From: Verrucomicrobiota bacterium
GTDB lineage: Bacteria > Verrucomicrobiota > Verrucomicrobiia > Limisphaerales > BJHT01
DNA: 35,420 nt
NCBI GenBank assembly: GCA_014193395.1
Contig: BJHT01000037.1
Span: forward strand, 1 to 35,420
Reading direction: 5' to 3'
The notes below the pieces were generated by a model. That model was not told the DNA's origin. It worked only from the letters and a program-made list of their open reading frames with translations, and did not search any database. The position numbers and the translations under genes are program-made. This document shows, one piece after another, positions 1 to 10,414 of the stretch. Positions within the stretch are counted from its first letter, which is position 1; each line of letters starts with the position of its first letter.

Positions 1-1
1 G

Positions 2-1156
2 TCGGCGTCGGCTTCATCGTCGGGGTCGTCGGCCACCGGGAAGAAGCAGCCGGTGACGGGGGCGGTGGCGACGCCGCCGGGGTTGCGGAGTTTTCTGGCG
101 CGGAAGCGGAAGCCGAAGTTGCAGGAGCTGGCGACGTTCACGCAGCAGTTGGCGAATTTGCTCAAGGCGGGGATGCCGCTGACGGTGGCGTTGCAGAGCA
201 TGTCGCATCTGCAATCGAAGGGGATTCCGGGCGAGGTGAGCCGGCAGTTGCGGCAGGATGTGACGGAGGGGAAGGGGCTGTCGGAGGCGATGGGGAAGCA
301 GGGGCTGATCTTCTCGGACATGTATGTGAACATGGTGCGGGCGGGGGAGCAGAGCGGGTCGCTGGTGGAGGTGTTGCGGCGATTGGCGGAGCATTACGAG
401 CGGTTTGCGGAGGTGCAGCACAAGGTGACGGGGGCGCTGATTTATCCGGCGTTCGTGATGGTGGTGGGCATCGCGATCGTGTTTTTTTTCATGACGTTCA
501 TGCTGCCGAAGTTCCTGTCGATCTTCGCGGGGATGAAAAATATCACGCTGCCGATGTCCACGCAGATTTTGATCGGGATCAGCAATACGTTCAGCAGCGT
601 GCGGAATCAGGTGGTGTTCGCGATCCTGGCGTTCACGGGGACGATGTTGTTCATGCGGTTTCGGGCGACGCCGGAGGGGCGGCGGAAGATTGACAGTTGG
701 AAGATGCACGCTCCGGTGGTGGGGCGGGTGGTGCGGCTGAATTTGTTCGGGCAGTTTGCGCGGACGCTGGGGACGTTGCTGCACAATGGCGTGCCGGTGT
801 TGACGGCGTTGAAGATCACGGAGCAGGTGGTGCCGAATGTGGTGTTGAAGGACGCGATCGCGGCGACGCGGGAGGCGGTGACGGATGGCAAGACGCTGGC
901 GCAGCCGCTGGCGCGGGGGGCGATTTTTCCGCAGCTGATGATCGATCTAATCAAGATCGGGGAGGACACGGGGGATGTGCCGGGGGCGCTGCAAAACGTG
1001 GCGGAGACCTACGAGAACGAGCTGACGATCGCGCTGCGGGTGATGATGAACATGATCGAGCCGATCATGATCATCGTGATCGCGGTGGGCGTGGGTTTTC
1101 TGCTGTTCAGCGTGTTGTCGGCGATGTTTTCGATCACGTCGAATCTGGGGCGGTGA
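2..1156 (+). CDS. gspF: Type II secretion inner-membrane platform protein GspF (5' end outside window)
   Basis: This is the polytopic inner-membrane platform protein of a type II secretion system, which couples the cytoplasmic ATPase to pseudopilus assembly. The reading frame is open to the window edge. A GTG at 53 is possible, but the family normally has about 60-70 residues before the first conserved domain, so the true start lies upstream. The visible part begins with a Ser/Ala/Gly-rich linker. Two T2SSF domains follow: the first contains QLANLLKAGMPL and GEQSGSL, the second contains TLGTLLHNGVPVL and GEDTGDVPGAL. Each ends in strongly hydrophobic segments (around nucleotides 450-530 and 1045-1125). 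The stop overlaps the next start (GTGA, 1153-1156). Family assignment is secure. It could be called PilC in a type IV pilus context, but the gspHIJK genes that follow favour GspF. Confidence 0.93.
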   Translation, partial: SASASSSGSSATGKKQPVTGAVATPPGLRSFLARKRKPKLQELATFTQQLANLLKAGMPLTVALQSMSHLQSKGIPGEVSRQLRQDVTEGKGLSEAMGKQGLIFSDMYVNMVRAGEQSGSLVEVLRRLAEHYERFAEVQHKVTGALIYPAFVMVVGIAIVFFFMTFMLPKFLSIFAGMKNITLPMSTQILIGISNTFSSVRNQVVFAILAFTGTMLFMRFRATPEGRRKIDSWKMHAPVVGRVVRLNLFGQFARTLGTLLHNGVPVLTALKITEQVVPNVVLKDAIAATREAVTDGKTLAQPLARGAIFPQLMIDLIKIGEDTGDVPGALQNVAETYENELTIALRVMMNMIEPIMIIVIAVGVGFLLFSVLSAMFSITSNLGR

Positions 1157-1788
1157 GAGCGCTTTTTGCCGTGAAGATTTTTTTTCATAATGGTGGCGGG
1201 GCGCGACGCGGGGGCGGTGGGCGTGAGGAATGCGCGGGGCACGGCGGGTGCGGGGCGCGGGCGCGGGCGACGTGGCGGGGTTTCACGTTGATCGAGGTGA
1301 TGATCGTGGTGGGGATCGTGGCGATCATCATGGCGATGGGGCTGCCGTCGTTTGCGCGGATGTATCGGAAGGGGCCGATGCGGCAGGCGATGAGTGATGT
1401 GCAGGAGGCGTGCGGGAAGGCGCGGAGCGAGGCGATTTTGAAGGGGGTGACGGTGGAGCTGCACATCGATGTGAAGGGGAAGCGGCTGTCGGTGGCGGGG
1501 GTGGGCGCGGGGAGCGCGGAGGTGGATCCGTTCGCGAAGGAGCTGGGGACGGGCGGGGCGACGGCGGCGGTGACGGGCTTTTCGGCGACGTTGGCGGAGG
1601 ATATCGTGATCGAGTTGCTGGCGGTGAATTTGAACGAGGTGGTGGAGGAGGACGATGTCGCGGTGCGGTTTTATCCGAACGGGACGGCGGATGAGTTCTG
1701 GTTGGTGCTGCGGTCGGGCGAAGGGGAGATCCGGAAATTTTCGCTGGAGGTGACGACGGGGCTGGTGCAGTTGGAGGTGATCAAATGA
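1153..1788 (+). CDS. gspH: Type II secretion minor pseudopilin, GspH-like
   Basis: This is a minor pseudopilin, expected to be processed by prepilin peptidase and to form part of the pseudopilus tip. A class III signal is visible as RG|FTLIEVMIVVGIVAIIMAMGL, with Glu at +5 and a hydrophobic helix. The C-terminal FYPNGTADEFWLVL stretch fits the GspH/FimT group. The start at 1153 (GTG) overlaps the gspF stop by four bases, as at the other junctions of this operon. GTG at 1171 is an alternative. Either start gives an unusually long leader (37-43 residues) rich in Gly and Arg and containing two Cys before the cleavage site. The end overlaps the gspI ATG (ATGA). No gspG lies in this stretch. Confidence 0.85.
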   Translation: MRALFAVKIFFHNGGGARRGGGGREECAGHGGCGARARATWRGFTLIEVMIVVGIVAIIMAMGLPSFARMYRKGPMRQAMSDVQEACGKARSEAILKGVTVELHIDVKGKRLSVAGVGAGSAEVDPFAKELGTGGATAAVTGFSATLAEDIVIELLAVNLNEVVEEDDVAVRFYPNGTADEFWLVLRSGEGEIRKFSLEVTTGLVQLEVIK

Positions 1789-2201
1789 GGATCGTGAGGG
1801 GACAACAGCGGGCGGGGGAGGCCTTCACGCTGATGGAGGTGGTGATCGCGCTGGGGATTTTTTTCATGGCGATTTTTGCCCTGCTGCAACTGACGTCGCA
1901 GGGGCTGCGGATGGCGCGGAGCGTGCAGAATGTGGCGTTGAATCCGAGCATTCTGCCGGCGCAACTGGCGCTGACGAACCGGTTCGAGGAGGGCTCGGTA
2001 AGCGGGGATTTTGGGGAGATTTCGCCGGGTTCAAGCTGGGAGCGGACGACGACACTGATCTCGAGCAACGGGCTGTATGAGGTGACGTGGAACATCAATG
2101 AGAAGTTCGGGAGCGGGACGCGGCAATCGACGTTGTCGGCGTGGTTTTACCGGCCGGATTCGGCGGTGGGGACGGGGATTTTGCCATTGTTGAGACGATG
2201 A
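1785..2201 (+). CDS. gspI: Type II secretion minor pseudopilin, GspI-like
   Basis: A 138-residue pseudopilin. The leader ends GEA|FTLMEVVIALGIFFMAIFALLQL, giving Ala rather than Gly at -1 and Glu at +5. Size and position between gspH and gspJ fit GspI, which in known systems forms the tip complex with GspJ and GspK. Start and stop both overlap their neighbours by four bases (ATGA at 1785-1788 and 2198-2201). The globular part contains SWERTTTL and a tryptophan-containing strand, as in GspI proteins, but it is weakly conserved. Assignment rests on the signal, length and gene order. Confidence 0.82.
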   Translation: MRIVRGQQRAGEAFTLMEVVIALGIFFMAIFALLQLTSQGLRMARSVQNVALNPSILPAQLALTNRFEEGSVSGDFGEISPGSSWERTTTLISSNGLYEVTWNINEKFGSGTRQSTLSAWFYRPDSAVGTGILPLLRR

Positions 2202-3001
2202 ATGTTGCGAGGTCAACAAATGGGCGGAGGGCTTTCACACTGATCGAGGTGATGGTGTCGATGGCGATCTTGGCGGTGATCGTGATGGCGATTTATGCGA
2301 GCTGGTCGGCGATTTTGCGTAGCACGAAGGTGGGCTTGGATGCGGCGGGAAACGCGCAGCGGGAGCGGGTGACGCGGCGTTCGATCGAGGAGGCGCTGGG
2401 GTCGGTGATGATGTTCCAGGCGAATTTGCAGCACTATGCGTTTCTGGGGGATTCCACGAGTTTGAGCCTGGTTTCGCATCTGCCGCCGACGTTTCCGGGG
2501 AGCCGGGTTTTCGGGCATCAGCCGGTGCGGCGGGTGACGTTTCGTCTGGAGGGCGGGGCGAACAATCCGGGGAGTTTGTTCATGGAGCAATCGATGTTGC
2601 TGGCGCCGACGAACTCGGGCGCGGGGACGTACACGAACCTTTTGGCGACGAATGTGACGGCGTTCCTGCTGGAATACTGGGATGCGAGCGTGAACGATTT
2701 TGTCACGGAGTGGCTGAACACGAATGATCTGCCGCGGATGGTGAAGGTCGCGATGGCGTTCGGGCAGAGCGGGACGGCGAACAAAAAAGTCGAGGTGAAC
2801 ACGAGTGTGGTGGGGGTGTATTCGACGATCGTGCCGCGGGAGGTGCAGATCCCGATGGGCGGGCCGGGGCAGCGGGTGATCCGGCCAAGTTTGCCGAACC
2901 CGACGCCGGGTGCGGGAGGGCAGCCGAATGCGCCGGGTGCGGGGGGACTGGGGGGACCGAATTCGGTTTTGCCGCCGGGGCTGCGGCCGCGGGGTCAATG
3001 A
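2198..3001 (+). CDS. gspJ: Type II secretion minor pseudopilin, GspJ-like
   Basis: A 267-residue pseudopilin, the usual size for GspJ. The N-terminus reads NGRRA|FTLIEVMVSMAILAVIVMAIY, again with Ala at -1 and Glu at +5. An ATG at 2198 is chosen because it restores the 4-base overlap with gspI and gives a short 13-residue basic leader. The open frame further upstream is only the gspI region read in another frame. The middle contains VTFRLEGG and LLEYWDASVNDFVTEW, consistent with the GspJ beta domain. The last 35 residues are Pro/Gly-rich and probably disordered. The stop overlaps the gspK start. Confidence 0.83.
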   Translation: MNVARSTNGRRAFTLIEVMVSMAILAVIVMAIYASWSAILRSTKVGLDAAGNAQRERVTRRSIEEALGSVMMFQANLQHYAFLGDSTSLSLVSHLPPTFPGSRVFGHQPVRRVTFRLEGGANNPGSLFMEQSMLLAPTNSGAGTYTNLLATNVTAFLLEYWDASVNDFVTEWLNTNDLPRMVKVAMAFGQSGTANKKVEVNTSVVGVYSTIVPREVQIPMGGPGQRVIRPSLPNPTPGAGGQPNAPGAGGLGGPNSVLPPGLRPRGQ

Positions 3002-4083
3002 TGAGATTGGGAAATTCCACGCGGCGATCCGGGGGCATCGCGTTGATCATGGTGATGATCGTGATCGCGGTGTTGGCGATCATTGTGGGGGCGTTCGCGT
3101 ATTCGATGCGGGTGGAGACGATTCTGGCGCGGAATTCGGAGAACGAGCCGGAGTTCGACTGGCTGGGTCGGTCGGGGGTGGAACTGGCGCGGTATTTGGT
3201 GGGGCAGCAACTGGCGATCGGTATGGAGCCGTATGATTCGTTGAATCAGAAATGGGCGGGTGGGCCGGGGAACTCGAACAGCATTTTGGCGAATGTTTCA
3301 CTGGAGAACAACGTGGTTGGGCGCGGGAAGTTTTCCATCAAGATCGAGGATCAGGAGCGAAAGTTTAACATCAACATGGCGGACGAGATGATCCTCAAGC
3401 AGGCGTGCATTTTGGTGGGGGTTGGGCCGACGGAAAGCTCGGCGATTGTGGACTCGATTCTCGATTGGCGTGACCCCGATGAGGCGACGCATCTCAGCGG
3501 GGCCGAGAGCGAATATTACCTCAATCTGGTGCCGCCTTACCGGTGCAAGAACGGCCCGCTGGACGACATTTCGGAGCTGTTGCTGATTCGCGGGATTGTG
3601 CCGGAGATGTGCGGCATGAAGGGCGTGGGCGGGCCGGTGGTGGCGCAGCCGAAGACCGGGGGCACGCGATTGGCGCTGATTCAGGCGCAGGAGGCGGCGG
3701 GGTACACGAATTCGTTCATGAATTTGTTCTGCGTGGCGTCGATGGGATTGATCAATCTCAACACGGCTACGGCTGAGGTATTGCGGCTGATCCCCGGGGT
3801 GGATGAGAACATCGCCGAGGCGATCTTGAAGCGGCGGCGGGGTGTCGATGGGGCCGAGAAGACCGAGGACGATCTGCCGTTTCGCAGTGTGGGTGAGTTA
3901 CAGGGAATTCCTGGGATCTCGCCACAGGGGGCGCAGCAGGCCAATCGTTTCTTCTCGGTGCGAAGTGCGACTTTTGAGGTCACGGTCACCGCGGAGATTG
4001 ATGGCCGGACGCGCACAATGGTGGCCCTGCTGCGTCGTAATGCGCCCAATGACGTCCGGGTGCTGGTGTGCCGATGGAAATGA
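2998..4083 (+). CDS. gspK: Type II secretion pseudopilus tip protein GspK
   Basis: A 361-residue protein. The N-terminus RRSGGIALIMVMIVIAVLAIIVGAF is the GspK type: a hydrophobic pilin-like helix lacking the Glu+5 that other pseudopilins have, which fits its known place at the tip. The middle shows the family pattern IVDSILDWRDPD followed by NGPLDDISELLLIRGI, the region that in GspK contains the helical domain. A second helix-hairpin-like stretch, INLNTATAEVLRLIPGVDENIAEAI, is typical of the family. The start codon ATG at 2998 overlaps the gspJ stop; a second ATG follows at 3001. This is the last secretion gene here: gspL and gspM do not follow. Confidence 0.9.
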   Translation: MMRLGNSTRRSGGIALIMVMIVIAVLAIIVGAFAYSMRVETILARNSENEPEFDWLGRSGVELARYLVGQQLAIGMEPYDSLNQKWAGGPGNSNSILANVSLENNVVGRGKFSIKIEDQERKFNINMADEMILKQACILVGVGPTESSAIVDSILDWRDPDEATHLSGAESEYYLNLVPPYRCKNGPLDDISELLLIRGIVPEMCGMKGVGGPVVAQPKTGGTRLALIQAQEAAGYTNSFMNLFCVASMGLINLNTATAEVLRLIPGVDENIAEAILKRRRGVDGAEKTEDDLPFRSVGELQGIPGISPQGAQQANRFFSVRSATFEVTVTAEIDGRTRTMVALLRRNAPNDVRVLVCRWK

Positions 4084-4141
4084 AGGGCACGGGTTCAAAT
4101 CGCCGGCCGGGGCACCGATCCACGACGTTTTCTTTGCATTC

Positions 4142-4951
4142 ATGAAACGATCCCGGCCTTTCCGCAGCGACATCATCTTTATCACCGGAACCGATACCGG
4201 TGTCGGCAAGACGGTGCTGACGGCACTGTTGCTCCAGCAAATGCGGAGGAACGGAATCCACGCGCTCGCAATGAAGCCCTTCTGCACCGGAACGCGGGAA
4301 GATGTGGAGATTCTCCGCTCCATCCAGGGCGACGAACTGCCCGAACGGCTCGTAAATCCATTCTTCTACCCAGAACCTGTGGCCCCATGGTTGGCGGCGA
4401 AAAACAGTGGGAAAACGGTCCGTTTGGGGAGCGCAATCAGCCGAATAAACGAAGCCAAGCGGTGCTGCGAAAGGCTCTTGGTGGAGGGCGCGGGAGGCCT
4501 GCTGTCGCCCCTTGGCAGTCGCTTTACGGCGCTTGAGCTGATCGGGGAACTCGATTGTGAAGCCGTAGTGGTCGCTCCGAATCGGGTCGGCTGCATTAAT
4601 CAGGTCACACTTGCCACCCAAGTTCTCGCCAGCGCGGGGTTGCCGAAACCCCGTGTGGTGCTGATGGGGCAACAATTTCCCGATGCTAGTGCCCGCTCCA
4701 ATCGTGCCGTGATTCATGAGTGGAACCCTCAGATACCCTTGATAACATTGCCGTTTCTTAGCGACTTGGAGTTTGCTTTCGAAACCCGAAAAGGCCCCCC
4801 AAAAACATCGGACAAAGATTTTTTTAAAAAACTATTGCACTGCCCCGAGATGTTGGTAGAACTAATGCAGTTCTTCGGTGCGGCGGTTAACGCAGCGGCA
4901 AAAAAAACCGAAAATAAAGTTGACGGTAGGTCGGTAAGGCAGCAATCCTAA
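4142..4951 (+). CDS. bioD: Dethiobiotin synthetase (BioD)
   Basis: ATP-dependent closure of the ureido ring of dethiobiotin from 7,8-diaminopelargonic acid and CO2, the next-to-last step of biotin synthesis. The P-loop FITGTDTGVGKT sits at the N-terminus, followed by KPFCTG with the substrate-contacting Lys, the acidic EDVEIL motif, and VEGAGGLLSPL, the second family signature. The ATG at 4142 places the P-loop about 15 residues in, as usual; the frame continues upstream but without homologous sequence. At 269 residues it is longer than most BioD proteins because of a hydrophilic tail. It stands 58 bases after gspK with no other bio gene in view. Base composition is less GC-rich than the gsp genes, most clearly in its last 200 bases. 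Confidence 0.9.
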   Translation: MKRSRPFRSDIIFITGTDTGVGKTVLTALLLQQMRRNGIHALAMKPFCTGTREDVEILRSIQGDELPERLVNPFFYPEPVAPWLAAKNSGKTVRLGSAISRINEAKRCCERLLVEGAGGLLSPLGSRFTALELIGELDCEAVVVAPNRVGCINQVTLATQVLASAGLPKPRVVLMGQQFPDASARSNRAVIHEWNPQIPLITLPFLSDLEFAFETRKGPPKTSDKDFFKKLLHCPEMLVELMQFFGAAVNAAAKKTENKVDGRSVRQQS

Positions 4952-5000
4952 CAAAAGATTCTGCTGGAGCATTTGAGATGCTGTGCAAAACATGGCTCTC

Positions 5001-5030
5001 AATTTTTGTCTCCTAATACAAATTTTTGTC
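5001..5030 (+). promoter_or_regulatory. Probable rRNA promoter/leader zone with a 10-base direct repeat
   Basis: AATTTTTGTC occurs at 5001-5010 and again at 5021-5030, exactly 20 bases (two helical turns) apart. Between the copies lies TAATAC (5014-5019), a candidate -10 element without a convincing -35. A TTGACG at 4920-4925, preceded by an A-rich stretch inside the bioD 3' end, could serve as a -35 with an UP-like element, but no good -10 stands at the right distance. The rRNA transcript must begin before the boxA at 5046, so a promoter in this AT-rich stretch is expected. The exact site is not determined. Confidence 0.3.
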
Positions 5031-5045
5031 GGGCGAAAGTCCGGC

Positions 5046-5059
5046 TGCTCTTTGAAAAT
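5046..5059 (+). promoter_or_regulatory. rRNA leader boxA antitermination site
   Basis: TGCTCTTTGAAAAT closely resembles the bacterial rRNA boxA (TGCTCTTTAACAAT type) that binds NusB/S10 and makes polymerase resistant to termination. It lies about 125 bases before 16S and overlaps the 5' arm of the 16S processing stem. A closely related copy stands in the spacer before 23S. Confidence 0.7.
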
Positions 5060-5075
5060 CAAATTGTACGATAAG
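5049..5075 (+). other. 16S rRNA processing stem, 5' arm
   Basis: These 27 bases are complementary to 6817-6843 downstream of 16S with one non-Watson-Crick position. Such long helices enclosing 16S are the known substrate of RNase III in pre-rRNA processing. The 5' arm contains most of boxA. Confidence 0.85.
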
Positions 5076-5083
5076 TAAGAGCC

Positions 5084-5123
5084 ACTCAAAGAGACTCTGT
5101 TAGTAGAGTCGCTTTGAGTTTTT
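5084..5123 (+). terminator. Terminator-like hairpin in the rRNA leader
   Basis: The stem is ACTCAAAG (5084-5091), one A/G mismatch, GACTCT (5093-5098), a six-base loop, AGAGTC (5105-5110) and CTTTGAGT (5112-5119), followed by TTTT. It has the shape of an intrinsic terminator but lies after boxA and before 16S. It could end bioD read-through or act as a leader checkpoint overcome by antitermination. Confidence 0.55.
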
Positions 5124-5171
5124 AATCAGCAAAAACCCCAAATTAAGTTTGGGTGTCAGACTAACGTTTTT

Positions 5172-6747
<1,576 letters not shown>

Positions 6748-6816
6748 TAAACATCGGTGGTCGGATGTCATGTCTGTTCCATCGGTTAGGTTGATCGGCA
6801 AAAGCCGAATGGCTCC

Positions 6817-6843
6817 CTTATCGTACAATTTGATTTTCAGAGA
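6817..6843 (+). other. 16S rRNA processing stem, 3' arm
   Basis: Partner of 5049-5075. It is followed at 6844-6856 by CTGTTCTTTTGAT, a boxA-like word that recurs after the 23S 3' arm. Confidence 0.85.
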
Positions 6844-6910
6844 CTGTTCTTTTGATACGCAATTGGTTCGGGTTCCGAAACCGGATTTGGCTAAGCACAA
6901 TCACGATTAC

Positions 6911-6986
6911 GGGGCTGTAGCTTAGTTGGTAGAGCGTCTGCTTTGCACGCAGAAGGTCAGGAGTTCGAATCTCCTCAGCTCCACCA
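6911..6986 (+). tRNA. tRNA-Ala (anticodon TGC)
   Basis: A 76-base cloverleaf. The acceptor stem GGGGCTG pairs with CAGCTCC (one G-U), the anticodon stem TCTGC/GCAGA encloses TTTGCAC with anticodon TGC at 6944-6946, the T arm carries GTTCGAATC, and CCA is encoded. It is the first of two spacer tRNAs. The usual order in bacterial spacers is Ile then Ala; here Ala comes first. Confidence 0.97.
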
Positions 6987-7028
6987 TCGGCTTGTCCAGC
7001 CACCGCGATTTCCGGGCCAGACTATCGT

Positions 7029-7105
7029 GGGCCTGTAGCTCAGTTGGTTAGAGCATGCGCTTGATAAGCGCAGGGTCACTGGTTCGAGTCCAGTCAGGCC
7101 CACCA
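7029..7105 (+). tRNA. tRNA-Ile (anticodon GAT)
   Basis: A 77-base cloverleaf. The acceptor stem GGGCCTG pairs with CAGGCCC, the anticodon stem TGCGC/GCGCA encloses TTGATAA with anticodon GAT, the T arm is GGTTCGAGTCC, and CCA is encoded. It lies 42 bases after tRNA-Ala and about 115 bases before 23S. Confidence 0.97.
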
Positions 7106-7134
7106 AGCGTAAAATTTTCCGGGTTACACCGGGC

Positions 7135-7156
7135 GTTCTTTGAAAACTACACACAG
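7135..7156 (+). other. 23S rRNA processing stem, 5' arm, with spacer boxA
   Basis: These 22 bases are complementary to 10126-10147 with one non-Watson-Crick position and so enclose 23S in a long helix, the expected RNase III substrate. The arm begins GTTCTTTGAAAAC, a second boxA nearly identical to the leader copy. Confidence 0.85.
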
Positions 7157-7221
7157 GTAAAATTATTAAGGCAAAATACAGTTCGTCCGACAATTGCCAC
7201 GCAAGTGGCATTTAAGTTTGT

Positions 7222-10089
<2,868 letters not shown>

Positions 10090-10125
10090 TAGTTTCTAAA
10101 ATTAAGGCGAACTGGTCTTATTAAT

Positions 10126-10147
10126 CTGTGTGTAGTTTTCAGAGAAC
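10126..10147 (+). other. 23S rRNA processing stem, 3' arm
   Basis: Partner of 7135-7156. It is followed by CTGTTCTTTTTGAT (10150-10163), a boxA-like word just before 5S. Confidence 0.85.
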
Positions 10148-10167
10148 TACTGTTCTTTTTGATTTTT

Positions 10168-10280
10168 TTGGTGACTATGAAGCTGCGGTCCGACCCGATC
10201 CCTTCCCGAACTCGGCCGTCAAACGCAGCATTGCCGATGGTAGTGGTTGTATAGCTTCCGCGAGAGTAGGTTGTCGCCAA
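10168..10280 (+). rRNA. rrf: 5S ribosomal RNA
   Basis: The terminal helix TTGGTGAC/GTCGCCAA brackets about 113 bases. Inside are CCGAACTCGGCCGTCAAACG, matching the loop B/helix III region, and GCCGATGGTAGTG and GCGAGAGTAGG, the standard 5S blocks. It stands about 80 bases after 23S. One or two unpaired bases at each end may belong to the mature RNA. Confidence 0.93.
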
Positions 10281-10292
10281 TTCTTTACTGAT

Positions 10293-10323
10293 AAATGCCG
10301 AGGCGTTCGCCTCGGCATTTTTT
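10293..10323 (+). terminator. Intrinsic terminator of the rRNA operon
   Basis: A perfect 12-bp stem, AAATGCCGAGGC/GCCTCGGCATTT, with a GTTC loop, running into a T tract, 13 bases after 5S. It lies between the rRNA operon and the convergent M16 protease gene. Confidence 0.93.
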
Positions 10324-10414
10324 GTGTCCGGATGGAAAAATCGGACGGCAGAAGGGCCTCATCCTGTCCGTTCTCTTGGGGATTTAGAGCTTCAAAAGAA
10401 GCCACCGCAGCCCA

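Noticed and set aside
4089..4110. GGTTCAAATC after gspK, resembling a tRNA T-loop
   Set aside because: The flanking bases cannot form a T stem and no acceptor, D or anticodon arm is present.
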